DNA of 64,000 nt from an uncultured Erythrobacter sp. (GCA_947502305.1 CANMZA010000001.1:1922001-1986000); one strand, 5' to 3'; positions 27,271 to 36,708 are shown, counted from the first letter of the stretch. Numbers and translations: made by a program. The notes: generated from the sequence alone by a model not told the origin.

Positions 27271-28944
27271 TTAGAAGGACTTGCTAACCCGGACATTCAC
27301 GCGCGGGGTTTCGTCTTCGGTGTCATAACGCGGCCCGGTTAGGGGCACGGCGACCTCAAAATCCAGATCGAGCGTGCGCGTCACATCCGCGCGGAAGCCC
27401 GCCCCGCTGGACGCTAGCGATCCGCCGCCAAACCCATCATCGAGGTTCGTCACCACACCGCCATCAGCAAAAGCGTAGAGCTGCATGGATTCAAACACGC
27501 CAAAGGCGCGCGGCCAGTCATAACGCAATTCGCCGACGCCCATTGCCCCCTGATCACCGACCCGCGTGCTGAAATCATATCCGCGAACATAGAAATTGCC
27601 GCCCAGCCCGATGCTTTCACCAATCAGCAATGGCGCCGAGGCGAATTGACCGCTGGCATTCAAAGACAGGCTGAATGCGCCGCCCAAAGACCGGTCATAA
27701 TTAAGCCACCAATCAAGCGTCGTAAATTCAGGCTGAGCATCAAGCCGCGAGGCCAATTGATCGCCCGCAGGCGTCGCGCCTAGGATATCGAGCCCGCGAG
27801 TGACCGTCACGCGTGAGCGGAAACGGCCCCCCAGCCCTTGGAAAAACGCATATGCACCCAGCCGCGCCATTGCGAGCCTGTCTTGCCGTGCCAAAGCGCC
27901 CAATCGATCTTGGCGCAAATCTTCGACTTCAAAACTGCCCTCTAGCCACAATCCGCGCGTGCGTGATCGGATCAGTGGATGACGCACACGCACTCCGCCG
28001 CGCCACGATTCGCCGACGATGTCGAGGTTCCTGAGATACGCCCCGGGCTCCGATTTGGAATAGGAACCATAGGCCGACAGCGCGGTGCCGCTATCGTTCA
28101 CGACGATGTTGTAACGGCTGCTGAAAAACACCTGTTCGCTGGGGTCAAACGGCGTGACTGAGACGCTGAGATCCACTCCGTCACGGTCTGACAATAATCC
28201 ATTGGCATCGACCGAAATCCGCGCCCGCACTGGTCCGATTGGGCTGGTGCTGTCGTTGGAAAGGGATGCGCGGGCAAACCAGTCTTGGCGGTAAGCCTCC
28301 ACCACAAGAATGCCGCGTGCCCCCTCGCGTTCAAACCGCGTGTCTCGAATGTAAACGCCGGGCAAATCATCGGCGAGCAGCACTTGGCGTTCCAAAGCGC
28401 CGATCGACACTGGCTGACCATCCATAAGCGGCGCGAGCATTTGTCGGATCGCGGGGTCATTGGATCCTTCCACGCGAATATCGTCGATCACCCCTTCATC
28501 AAGCTGCACCCGCAAGATGCCGCCGACCAGCGATTGCGCGGGGATTGAGGCGCTGGCGAACAAATATCCTTCTTCGCGCGCCCGGTCAGCGAACCGCCCG
28601 GTTAACTCGCCCAGCTGCTGTGGTGAAAGCGATCGTCCGGCATATTCTGCCATTAATGCGCCAAAATCCGCCCGCTTCATTGCGGTCAAACCATCAACGA
28701 CAATGGCGCTGACATTAAGCGCGGTTTCCCCGCGCGGCCTTATCGGCATTTCCAAAACGGGTTGAAATTCGATGCGCACGGCCTGCTCAACCGGCGCAAG
28801 CGATTCGCTCCGCTCCTCCTCTTGCGCAGGGGCAGTGATATCCAGCGCATCCTGCGCGCTGGCGGCTGAACTGGTGGCGGCGCCAATCACACAAATCGCG
28901 CCTAGCGCAGATTTGATCGCCTCCCCCTTAATGTCGGTGTGCAC
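27271..28944 (-). CDS. ShlB/FhaC/HecB-type two-partner secretion transporter (TpsB)
   Basis: 557 residues from GTG 28944, which has AAAGGA 7 bp upstream. Signal peptide to about SSAASAQDA. A POTRA_2-like region (about 75-150: NVSAIVVDGLTAMKRADFGALM) is followed by a second POTRA (VGGILRVQLDEGVIDDIRVEG) and a 16-strand barrel with the VRGYDF motif of the family (here FYVRGYDFSTRVGDQG) and a terminal Phe. Such Omp85-superfamily proteins export large partner proteins through the outer membrane. No classical TpsA with a haemagglutination domain is nearby; the divergent FecR-domain protein is the only large exported candidate. Confidence 0.9.
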   Translation of the reverse strand: MHTDIKGEAIKSALGAICVIGAATSSAASAQDALDITAPAQEEERSESLAPVEQAVRIEFQPVLEMPIRPRGETALNVSAIVVDGLTAMKRADFGALMAEYAGRSLSPQQLGELTGRFADRAREEGYLFASASIPAQSLVGGILRVQLDEGVIDDIRVEGSNDPAIRQMLAPLMDGQPVSIGALERQVLLADDLPGVYIRDTRFEREGARGILVVEAYRQDWFARASLSNDSTSPIGPVRARISVDANGLLSDRDGVDLSVSVTPFDPSEQVFFSSRYNIVVNDSGTALSAYGSYSKSEPGAYLRNLDIVGESWRGGVRVRHPLIRSRTRGLWLEGSFEVEDLRQDRLGALARQDRLAMARLGAYAFFQGLGGRFRSRVTVTRGLDILGATPAGDQLASRLDAQPEFTTLDWWLNYDRSLGGAFSLSLNASGQFASAPLLIGESIGLGGNFYVRGYDFSTRVGDQGAMGVGELRYDWPRAFGVFESMQLYAFADGGVVTNLDDGFGGGSLASSGAGFRADVTRTLDLDFEVAVPLTGPRYDTEDETPRVNVRVSKSF

Positions 28945-29080
28945 GGTGTCGTCCTTTGAACATGGACGCCCCTATGCACCGCCGAAAGTTAAGCTTCGGT
29001 CAAATTAACAAAGGCTTCACCTTGCTTGGAAACGCTTCTTGGCAAGCATCGCGCGTAGAGCGCACCCACGGAGAAAATGA

Positions 29081-31639
29081 ATGCGTTTGATGATTGCCTT
29101 GCTTGCCCCCTTTATGATGCTGTTTTTCAGCAGCGCTGCTCATGCGCAGGATGGCCCGTGGAGGATTAGTGAACTTAATGGGACGGCGATCATCATCAAT
29201 GACGATGGACGCCGAACCGCGCGTGCCGGGGCAACATTGTCAGGCGGCGATTCGGTTCAAACCAATGCGCGATCCAGCGCGGTTTTGGTGCGGGGCCGGG
29301 AATTTGTAACCGTCCGGCAAAGTTCGCGCATTCAAATCCCAGAGGCACGCGCCGAACGTTCGCTTGTCCAAATCATCCAAGATTACGGCAGCGCCTTATT
29401 CAACATTGGCCGCCAGCCTGATCCGCATTTCGCGGTGGACACGCCTTATTTGGCGGCTGTTGTTAAGGGCACGACCTTTTCCATCACAGTGTCAGAAGAA
29501 GGCGCAACCTTGCAGGTTACCGAAGGCGCGGTTGAAGCCGCGACCCTGGATGGCGGCGCGCGAGAATTGATCACGCCCGGCAGTGTTGCGATGATCGCGG
29601 CCGATGACAGCTTACGTATGGTTGTGGATGGCGACACGCGCCGAGTGATCGATTCGCCCGCTCGACCAGCAATGCCTGCGGCGGCGGCACCTACTGCAAC
29701 GCCAGCGGCAACCTCGTCCAGTGCAGCCAAAACAACGACAGCAGTAACAACGACGACCGCGACACCTGCGACGCCTGTAACGTCAACTCCGGCGGCGTCT
29801 GTGACCACTGGCACGGCGATCATTCCGGCCACCGGTCAGGTCAACTCCGCGCCAGCAGTTCAGCGGATCAGCGCGGCGATTGTTAGCAATCCGGTCGATC
29901 TTGATAACCTTTCGGGCGGACTTGTGTCGGGCTCGGCAGATGTTGTGTCCACCGGCGTCGTCGCAGATACAGCGGTGCGAGAACCGAGCGTTCAGGCCGT
30001 TATTCAAGAGACCCGCAATCCCATCGCTTCGGCGGTGAACAACACTGGTACCAATGTGTCAGGCACTGTTTCGGGGAATGTTTCAGGAAATGTAGGCTCC
30101 GCAGGTGGAGCCGTGTCTCCTTCCATGGGAGGATCTGGCGCAGGTCTAGATACCAGCGTTTGTGTCGCGGGCAGTTGCGGGATCGCGGGTTCTGTGACCG
30201 GCGGCGATGGTCCAGTTGTGCCCGGAATCGGTCTCGGTCTTGACCCCGCAACTAACCCTGCGACTGGCCCCGTAAGCGGTAATGCTGGTGGCAATGGCGC
30301 TAATGGAAATGGCGGCAATAATGCGGGCGGCAATGCAGGCGGCAATAGCGGCGCGGCACCTGTGATTGGTGTCGCGGCGGGCTTGGCAAATGGCAATAGC
30401 GGCGGCGGCCTTGGCACCATTGGCGTAGACATTGGCGGCGTGGTCGGCGTGGATATCGGCGACACCGGCAGCGGCAATAACGGTAATGGCAATGGAGCTG
30501 GTAACGGTGCCGCCAATGGCAATGCTGGCGGAAACGGGAATGGCAACGCTGGCAATGGCGGTTCAACTCCAGATGTGGATGTTGGTGTCGACACTGGCGT
30601 TGATACGGGCGTGACCGGCAATAACGGTAACGGCAATGGAGCTGGTAACGGCGCCACCAATGGCAATGCTGGCGGCAACGGCAATGGCAACGGGAATGGC
30701 GGCAACGGGAATGGCGGCAACGGCAATGGCGGCGGCAACGCTTTGGTCGATGGTGGCGTTGATGTGGGAATAGGCGGCAATAGCGGCAATGGCGGCGACA
30801 TCGGCACAATCGGTGTAGATATTGGCGTTGGCATCGGAGCCAGCGATGGAAACGGCGACACCGGAAACGATGACGTTGGGGCCGGCAATGACGGTGCAGA
30901 TGACGGCAATAATGGTAACGGCAATGATGATGGTGCCGACCCAAGCAATCCCGGAAACGGAAACGGCAATGGCGCTGGCAATGGGAACGGCAATGGGAAC
31001 GGCGCAAACCCAGCCGATCCTGCCGATCCTGCCGATCCCGCCGATCCTGCCGATCCTGCCGATCCTGCCGATCCTGCCGATCCTGCCGATCCTGCGAACA
31101 GCAATGGCAATGGCGGCGGCAATGGTGGTAACGGAAATGGTGGCGGCAATGCATTGATCGACGGCGCTGTTGATGTCGGCGTAAACAGCAATGGCGGAAA
31201 TGGCAGCGGCGGAAGCGGCGGCGGGTTTCTTCGCACCTTAATCGGCGGGTTCATCAGTGCCGTTCAGGACTACCGCGACAGCGTCGATGAAAGTCGTGGC
31301 GGCGGCAATGGCGATGATGACGATGATCGCCGGGGTGGCCGCGGCCGTGATCGGGATGACGACGATGATCGAGACGACGATGACCGAGATGGCGACCGCG
31401 ATGACGATGATGACAATCGCGGATTTAAAGCCGGTGACAGTGGCGACGATATCGTTCTTGTCGGCAATGGCGACGCAGGCGGAAATGCCGGTCTGCTTGG
31501 AAACGGCGCGGATGCCAATGATGGCGGCAATGTCGGCAATGGCGGCTTTTTTGATGGCAACGACAATGGCCGCGCAGGTCCGCTAGACCGCGTTCATGAC
31601 CGGTTCGATCCTGGCGCCGGGCCGGATATTCAGCCTTAA
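29081..31639 (+). CDS. FecR-domain protein with long Gly/Asn-rich low-complexity tail
   Basis: 852 residues. Signal peptide (MRLMIALLAPFMMLFFSSAAHAQ), then a FecR domain (about 45-150: GDSVQTNARSSAVLVRGREFVTVRQ, and FAVDTPYLAAVVKGTTFSITVSEEGATLQVTEGAVEA). A Thr/Ala-rich linker follows, then about 450 residues of GNGNG/GGN runs, nine ADP triplets, and an acidic/basic DDDDR stretch near 735-785. The domain faces the periplasm or surface. Operon partner of the CHASE2-EAL gene 15 bp downstream and divergent from the TpsB gene. The tail looks like a surface or matrix polypeptide; function unknown. Confidence 0.85.
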   Translation: MRLMIALLAPFMMLFFSSAAHAQDGPWRISELNGTAIIINDDGRRTARAGATLSGGDSVQTNARSSAVLVRGREFVTVRQSSRIQIPEARAERSLVQIIQDYGSALFNIGRQPDPHFAVDTPYLAAVVKGTTFSITVSEEGATLQVTEGAVEAATLDGGARELITPGSVAMIAADDSLRMVVDGDTRRVIDSPARPAMPAAAAPTATPAATSSSAAKTTTAVTTTTATPATPVTSTPAASVTTGTAIIPATGQVNSAPAVQRISAAIVSNPVDLDNLSGGLVSGSADVVSTGVVADTAVREPSVQAVIQETRNPIASAVNNTGTNVSGTVSGNVSGNVGSAGGAVSPSMGGSGAGLDTSVCVAGSCGIAGSVTGGDGPVVPGIGLGLDPATNPATGPVSGNAGGNGANGNGGNNAGGNAGGNSGAAPVIGVAAGLANGNSGGGLGTIGVDIGGVVGVDIGDTGSGNNGNGNGAGNGAANGNAGGNGNGNAGNGGSTPDVDVGVDTGVDTGVTGNNGNGNGAGNGATNGNAGGNGNGNGNGGNGNGGNGNGGGNALVDGGVDVGIGGNSGNGGDIGTIGVDIGVGIGASDGNGDTGNDDVGAGNDGADDGNNGNGNDDGADPSNPGNGNGNGAGNGNGNGNGANPADPADPADPADPADPADPADPADPADPANSNGNGGGNGGNGNGGGNALIDGAVDVGVNSNGGNGSGGSGGGFLRTLIGGFISAVQDYRDSVDESRGGGNGDDDDDRRGGRGRDRDDDDDRDDDDRDGDRDDDDDNRGFKAGDSGDDIVLVGNGDAGGNAGLLGNGADANDGGNVGNGGFFDGNDNGRAGPLDRVHDRFDPGAGPDIQP
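31013..31093 (+). repeat. Nine 9-bp tandem repeats encoding Ala-Asp-Pro
   Basis: Nine head-to-tail copies of GCCGATCCT (the third reads GCCGATCCC) inside the FecR-domain gene. The near-perfect unit suggests recent slippage; copy-number change would keep the reading frame. Confidence 0.9.
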
Positions 31640-31654
31640 TCGGCACCTCGGTCT

Positions 31655-33970
31655 ATGGCCTCAAAGCTCTCCTCGTTCCTTTTTAAGGGGATTTGGCTCC
31701 GGCTTCTCGTGGCCTGCGGGCTTGCGCTTGCCGTGGCGGGAATCGCGGCGATGGGGCATTTCCAAACGCCAGAAAACAGTCTGCGCCTCGTCGGTTTTGA
31801 CCTGTCGCAAAAACAGGCGAGCGGCCAAATCCATGTTGTAGAAATGGACGCAGCCAGCGTTGAGGCCATCCAGCAATGGCCGTGGTCGCGCGAACATTAT
31901 GCCCGCGTCGTCGAACAACTCGATGCCGCAGGGGTCCGGTCAATTGGCTTTGATGTCGATTTTTCCAGTTCTTCAACCGCCGCCGGGGACGCCGAATTCG
32001 CGGACGCCCTGTCCCGCGCCAGCGCCCCGGTCATCCTGCCCACTTTCGCACAGTCGGCCAGTTTCCAAAGCGAACGTAAACTGGATGCTTTGCCAATCCC
32101 GGCTTTGCGCCAACATGTGCAGCTCGCCTCGGTCTCCATCGCTCCAGATGCCGATGGCTTCATTCGCCGCATGCCGCTTGGTACAGTCACCGCGGACACG
32201 CCGCGCCCTTCGCTCTCTGCATTTTTCGCACAAAAAGCCGGGATGGCGGGCGAACAATTTCCGATCGATTTTGCAATCAACGCCCAAAGCATCCCGCGCC
32301 ACAGTTTCATCAATGTAGAACGCGGTGAATTTGATGCAGAAGCCTTGCGCGGCAAGGATGTTTTGATCGGTGCCACCGCCATTGAAATGGGCGACCGTTA
32401 TGCCGTTCCGCGCTTTGGCGTCATCCCCGGCGTGATCGTCCAGGCGCTCGCGGCGGAGACGCTTTATGCTGGCAAACCGGTCTTTGGCTCATGGGAATTG
32501 CCCTTGTTGCTCGCCGCCGGATTCGCTGTAATTGTCCTGTCCGCGCGCACATATATGTCCAGCTCGCTGCGGATGCTCAGCGTCTCAGTGCTGATTTTGG
32601 CGGCATCCTTTTACTGCTACGGCGCGTTTGGCGTCTGGTTCGACGTCGCGCCCGCTTTGATCTTGGTGTTGTCGGCGTGCGGCCTGCGCCTGTTGTGGAT
32701 CGCGCGGCATAATTTCGCCCGGCTTCAGCGGACCGACCGGGAAACCGGCCTGCCAAACGAAATCGCGCTCAGGGACCATGTGAAATCCCGCGAGCCAGCC
32801 TATGTAATCGCCGCGATGATTGGGGATTTTGACGCGGTAAAAGCGGTTCTTGGGGCCGAAGAGATGGCCGTCTTGCTGCGCCGCGTGGTAGATCGGCTGA
32901 AACTCGCCTCAGAGGCCGGTTTGGTGTGCCGAACCGATGACCGAATTATGTCTTGGACCAGCGCGCAACAATTGTTCGAAATCGAAGAACAACTCGCCAG
33001 CCTCAGAGCGATCATGCTCAGCCCCATCGAGGTCGGCGGTCGGCGCGTTGACGTATCGCTTACATTCGGCGTGGCCGATGCGAGCGCAGACCGCGCTTTG
33101 GCGAACGCCGCCCATGCCGCCAATATCGCGCAGCGCGCCGGCGAACGTTGGCGCTTATACGCAGAGGACCGCAGCGAGCATCTTGAGCAGCAAATCTCGC
33201 TGATGGGCGAGCTTGATGAAGGCTTGCGCAGCGGCGATGTCAAAGTCTTCTATCAGCCAAAATTGGACTTACGCGCAGACAAAATCGCCAGCGCAGAGGC
33301 GCTTGTCCGCTGGGAACATCCGGAAAAAGGGATGCTGCCACCTGATAGCTTTATTCCGCTTGCCGAAGACAGCGGACGCATCGAAGATCTGACTGTCTTT
33401 GTCATCAATCAAGCCATCGCCGATATGGACGCATGGGCAGCGCGCGGCATTGAATTGTCGGTTGCGGTCAATGTTTCGGCCAGCCTGCTCAGCTCCCGCG
33501 CTTTCCTTGACCGGGCAGAAAGCGCGATTGACGCAATGAAATTGCCAGCAAGCCGCCTGTCCTTTGAAGTTACGGAATCGGCAGAGCTGGACGATTGGGA
33601 TGCCTCAATTGATGCTCTCAACAGCTTGCAGAAACGCGGTATCTCCATCTCGATGGATGATTACGGCACGGGGCAATCCTCGCTCAGCTATCTCAAAGCG
33701 CTGCCTCTGTCAGAATTGAAGATCGACCGCAGTTTCGTCCAACACGCGCATGTCGATCGCGGCGATGCCATGCTGGTCCGGTCCACTGTGCAATTGGCGC
33801 ATGAGCTAGGATTGAAGGTCGTCGCCGAAGGGATCGAAGATGCAGAATGCCTTGAATTCTTACGCTCCATCGATTGCGATTACGCGCAAGGGTATTTTAT
33901 CGCCCGTCCAATGACAGCGGACAAATTGACGGAAATGATCGCAGCAAAACCAGCCGCGCTGGCGGCTTAA
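31655..33970 (+). CDS. CHASE2 - degenerate GGDEF - EAL cyclic-di-GMP phosphodiesterase
   Basis: 771 residues. An N-terminal membrane segment is followed by an extracytoplasmic CHASE2 domain (about 35-265: FDLSQKQASGQIHVVEMDAASVEAI, FDVDFSS, LIGATA), then three membrane helices (about 275-340). The GGDEF region (about 355-480) lacks the signature, reading CRTDDRIMSW where GGDEF is expected, so cyclase activity is unlikely. The EAL domain keeps its key residues: AEALVRWEHP, NVSAS, FEVTES, DDYGTG, LKIDRSF and EGIED. It should break down cyclic-di-GMP in response to a periplasmic cue. Operon with the FecR-domain gene. Confidence 0.92.
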   Translation: MASKLSSFLFKGIWLRLLVACGLALAVAGIAAMGHFQTPENSLRLVGFDLSQKQASGQIHVVEMDAASVEAIQQWPWSREHYARVVEQLDAAGVRSIGFDVDFSSSSTAAGDAEFADALSRASAPVILPTFAQSASFQSERKLDALPIPALRQHVQLASVSIAPDADGFIRRMPLGTVTADTPRPSLSAFFAQKAGMAGEQFPIDFAINAQSIPRHSFINVERGEFDAEALRGKDVLIGATAIEMGDRYAVPRFGVIPGVIVQALAAETLYAGKPVFGSWELPLLLAAGFAVIVLSARTYMSSSLRMLSVSVLILAASFYCYGAFGVWFDVAPALILVLSACGLRLLWIARHNFARLQRTDRETGLPNEIALRDHVKSREPAYVIAAMIGDFDAVKAVLGAEEMAVLLRRVVDRLKLASEAGLVCRTDDRIMSWTSAQQLFEIEEQLASLRAIMLSPIEVGGRRVDVSLTFGVADASADRALANAAHAANIAQRAGERWRLYAEDRSEHLEQQISLMGELDEGLRSGDVKVFYQPKLDLRADKIASAEALVRWEHPEKGMLPPDSFIPLAEDSGRIEDLTVFVINQAIADMDAWAARGIELSVAVNVSASLLSSRAFLDRAESAIDAMKLPASRLSFEVTESAELDDWDASIDALNSLQKRGISISMDDYGTGQSSLSYLKALPLSELKIDRSFVQHAHVDRGDAMLVRSTVQLAHELGLKVVAEGIEDAECLEFLRSIDCDYAQGYFIARPMTADKLTEMIAAKPAALAA

Positions 33971-33980
33971 ACCTCGCCCG

Positions 33981-34604
33981 TCAGTCCGCAGCCTGCGGCG
34001 CAAGGGTGATATGATGCGTCAGAATTTCCAGCACGCGGTCAATCGCTTGCCCCGCTGGATCATCCTCTTGCAGCAATGCGAAACTGCCCGATAGCCAAAG
34101 GGCGCAGTGGCCGTGAACGGTCGCGATAAGCGATCGGACCAAACGCCGCACCGCCTCATCATCGCCTAGATTGAGGGCATTGGCGACTTCGCGGTCGACA
34201 ATCCCGGTTAGCAATTCGCGCGCTTTTTCATCCTCGCGGTCGATGGCGATACTTCGATCAATCCGGTGGTCATAAATCGCCATCCACGCATTTTGATGCG
34301 TTTGTGCAAAGCCAAAATAGGCGCGCACCAATGCCTCTATCCGCCCCGCCTGATCGGTTGGCGCATTGACCAAGGCCGCCTCCAACCAATCGCTCCACCG
34401 CTCGAACGTTCGGCTGTTGATGGCGATCAAATATTGATCGAGCCCGCCAAAGACATTGTAGATCGTGCCGACTGTGTAATCCGCCCGGCGCGCCGCTTCT
34501 CTCGCAGAAAATTTGGCGAAACCGCGTTCTGCGATGAGATCATGCCCGCAGGACACAAGCAGCTCGCGCAGCTCTTTTGGTGAGTGATCTGACCGTCTTC
34601 CCAT
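33981..34604 (-). CDS. TetR-family repressor
   Basis: 207 residues. The N-terminal helix-turn-helix (about 10-55) reads ELRELLVSCGHDLIAERGFAKFSAREAARRADYTVGTIYNVFGG, split here only by the helices; a TetR_C-like effector domain follows. Divergent from the KAS III operon with about 100 bp between, which contains two copies of a palindromic motif. It most likely represses that operon until a product or precursor binds. Family sure; target inferred. Confidence 0.9.
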   Translation of the reverse strand: MGRRSDHSPKELRELLVSCGHDLIAERGFAKFSAREAARRADYTVGTIYNVFGGLDQYLIAINSRTFERWSDWLEAALVNAPTDQAGRIEALVRAYFGFAQTHQNAWMAIYDHRIDRSIAIDREDEKARELLTGIVDREVANALNLGDDEAVRRLVRSLIATVHGHCALWLSGSFALLQEDDPAGQAIDRVLEILTHHITLAPQAAD

Positions 34605-34625
34605 GAATATGGTGGATAAAGCATC

Positions 34626-34666
34626 AATTGAACATTGTCTATTTTTTAATTGAACACTGTTTAATT
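34626..34666. promoter_or_regulatory. Two tandem palindromic sites, candidate TetR operators
   Basis: AATTGAACACTGTTTAATT (34648-34666) is a 19-bp palindrome with only two mismatched pairs. A related copy AATTGAACATTGTCTATT lies at 34626-34643; the two share AATTGAACA-TGT. They sit between the divergent TetR and KAS III genes, covering the likely promoters. Confidence 0.55.
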
Positions 34667-34705
34667 GTGTGGGAGTGTATAGACGAATCGAAGCGGAGAG
34701 AGTTT

Positions 34706-35701
34706 GTGATTAGCAATTTCACCCTTTCAGGATGGGGCGCGTATCGCCCCACGGCGATCCTGACATCAGCCGAATTGGATGCCCGGCACGGCTGCGAGGC
34801 GGGATGGACTGCGTCTGAATTCGGCATTGCAGCGCGCCCGATTGCCAATGCGCAAGAGACCACATCGGCGATGGCGGCGCAGGCCGCACGCCGCGCTTTG
34901 GACCGGGCCGGATGGGGCGATGATCTGCCCGATGTGATCATCGGCGGATGCGGCGTGATGGAACAACCGATCCCGTCAACGGCGACATTGGTTCAAGATA
35001 AATTGGGATTGGGCCGGTCCGGGATACCGTGTTTTGACGTCAATCAGACCTGCCTCTCCTTTGTCGCTGCGCTCGACATGGCAGCGATGGGGATTGCCCT
35101 TGGCCGGTGGCGGCGCGCTTTGGTATTTGCCAGCGACATTGCCTCTGCGGGCCTCAACCCGGATAATCCCAAAACCCGCTCAATCTTCGGCGATGGGGCC
35201 GCGGCGGTCGCGATTGAGGCATGCTCTGACCAGCGGCGCGGTTTGCGTTCCATCGCCAGTGTTACACACGGCGCGCATGGCGCACTTGCGCAATTGCGAT
35301 CTGGCGGGACACGTCTGAGGATCGAGGAAGGGTATGAGGCGCTGGTTGCAGGGTCATATTTTGAGATGGACGCATTTGGCATCTTCAAAGCGGCCGCAAA
35401 AGCCTTGCCCGGCGTGATTGATCAGGCTCTGGGTCAGGCCGGCGTGGAGCGTGACGATCTGGATTGCATCATCTGCCATCAGGCCAGCGCGCCCGGCGTC
35501 GAACATGTGAAACGGCTGTTTGAACCGCGTGACGAGCGGGTTGTCGATATTTTTGCGAATACCGGCAACCAAATCGCGGCGTCCATTCCAACCACGCTCG
35601 CCCATGCTTTGGATACAGGCGCGGCGAAAGCGGGTGACACGATCCTGATCCTCGGCACCGCCGCCGGGATCAGCGCGACGGCTGCGGTGCTGCAATTATG
35701 A
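34706..35701 (+). CDS. 3-oxoacyl-ACP synthase III (FabH-like) of unassigned operon
   Basis: 331 residues from GTG 34706, which follows GGAGAG at good distance; an upstream TTG at 34628 lies in the operator. The thiolase-fold catalytic triad is complete: Cys116 in NQTCLSFVAALD, His258 in ICHQASAPG and Asn288 in NTGNQIAASIP. It should condense an acyl-thioester starter with a malonyl- or acyl-thioester. Its divergence from housekeeping FabH (MEQPIPSTATLVQDKLGL) and its operon argue for a specialised pathway. First gene of the operon, overlapping the SDR gene by ATGA. OleA-type head-to-head condensation is an alternative. Confidence 0.9.
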   Translation: MISNFTLSGWGAYRPTAILTSAELDARHGCEAGWTASEFGIAARPIANAQETTSAMAAQAARRALDRAGWGDDLPDVIIGGCGVMEQPIPSTATLVQDKLGLGRSGIPCFDVNQTCLSFVAALDMAAMGIALGRWRRALVFASDIASAGLNPDNPKTRSIFGDGAAAVAIEACSDQRRGLRSIASVTHGAHGALAQLRSGGTRLRIEEGYEALVAGSYFEMDAFGIFKAAAKALPGVIDQALGQAGVERDDLDCIICHQASAPGVEHVKRLFEPRDERVVDIFANTGNQIAASIPTTLAHALDTGAAKAGDTILILGTAAGISATAAVLQL

Positions 35702-36708
35702 GCGCGCGCCGCATTATCATCACCGGCGCGACCGGCGGATTGGGCCTCGCTTTGGTCCGCGAAGCGGCAGCGCGCGGGCATGAAGTGCGCGGCGTGGGCC
35801 GTGATCTGATTGCAGGGGAACAGGTGAAGGCCGCTGGCGCGCAGTTCACTGCGCTCAACCTCGCCGCGCCCGATGCCGATCTCGGCAATATTCTGGCTGG
35901 CTGCGACAGCATCATTCACGCCGCCGCTCTATCCGCCAGTTGGGGGCCAAGGTCTGCATTTGAAGCCGCCAATATTGGCATGACGCAGCGTCTGCTCCAT
36001 GCCGCCAGTCTCCATCGCGTCAGCCGGTTCGTATTCGTCTCTTCGCCTTCGATATTTGCGACCTTCGAAGACCGCCTCAATATTGGCGAAGATGCCGCGC
36101 CAAATCCGCATCCGCTCAACCACTATGCCGCGACCAAACTGGCGGCAGAACGTTTGGTGCTGGCCGCGAATAGCGAAACGCTCGCCTGCTGCGCGATCCG
36201 CCCGCGCGCTTTGGTCGGCGAAGGGGACCATGTGATCCTGCCCAAACTTGCGCAGCTCGCCAGCCGCGCCCGCATGCCATTACCCGGCGGCGGAGAGGCT
36301 CTTATTGAGCTGACCGACCTTCGCGATGCCGCCCGTGCGATTTACGAGGCGGAGGAGCGCGCGCCTGATTTACAGGGCCGCGCCATCAACATTTCCGGAG
36401 GCCGCGCGCACAAAGTCCGCGATGTCGCGCAGCAACTCGCAGGCGCTCTCGGCACCGCGCCGCGTTTGGTATCCATACCGCTCTTCGCTGCGCATGGATT
36501 GGCCGCCATGCTAGAGAGCGCAGCACGGCTGCTCCAGTCGCAAAAGGAACCGGTTTTGACCCGCTACACGCTTGCGACCTTGGCCTATTCTCAGACATTC
36601 GATCTGGAGCCTGCACGCCAATTGCTCGGCTTTACGCCTCAGCATGATGCACTGGCGACCTTGCTAGACCAAGCCCGGCAAATAGCCGCGCAGGAGAGCG
36701 CGCCATGA
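35698..36708 (+). CDS. Extended SDR, NAD-dependent epimerase/3beta-HSD type
   Basis: 336 residues. Rossmann motif TGATGGLG at the N-terminus and the catalytic pair Tyr143-x3-Lys147 in HYAATK, with SSPSIFA upstream. It resembles the 3beta-hydroxysteroid dehydrogenase-like group that includes OleD, the reductase of the beta-keto acid made by OleA. A keto-reduction of the product of the preceding KAS III is therefore plausible, but unproven. ATGA overlaps on both sides show tight coupling with the KAS III and hydrolase genes. Confidence 0.88.
   Translation: MSARRIIITGATGGLGLALVREAAARGHEVRGVGRDLIAGEQVKAAGAQFTALNLAAPDADLGNILAGCDSIIHAAALSASWGPRSAFEAANIGMTQRLLHAASLHRVSRFVFVSSPSIFATFEDRLNIGEDAAPNPHPLNHYAATKLAAERLVLAANSETLACCAIRPRALVGEGDHVILPKLAQLASRARMPLPGGGEALIELTDLRDAARAIYEAEERAPDLQGRAINISGGRAHKVRDVAQQLAGALGTAPRLVSIPLFAAHGLAAMLESAARLLQSQKEPVLTRYTLATLAYSQTFDLEPARQLLGFTPQHDALATLLDQARQIAAQESAP

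Noticed and set aside
31013..31093. Short tandem repeats considered as a CRISPR array
   Set aside because: The units are 9 bp, head to tail with no spacers, in frame inside a gene.
30004..31254. A 416-residue Pro/Leu-rich open frame on the minus strand under the FecR-domain gene
   Set aside because: It is the antisense of the GN-rich repeats; repeated GGC/AAT units keep other frames open. No start site or family is seen.
29081..31639. The FecR-domain protein as a classical TpsA exoprotein
   Set aside because: It lacks the N-terminal haemagglutination (TPS) domain with NPNGI/NPNL motifs; export by the TpsB neighbour is only a hypothesis.
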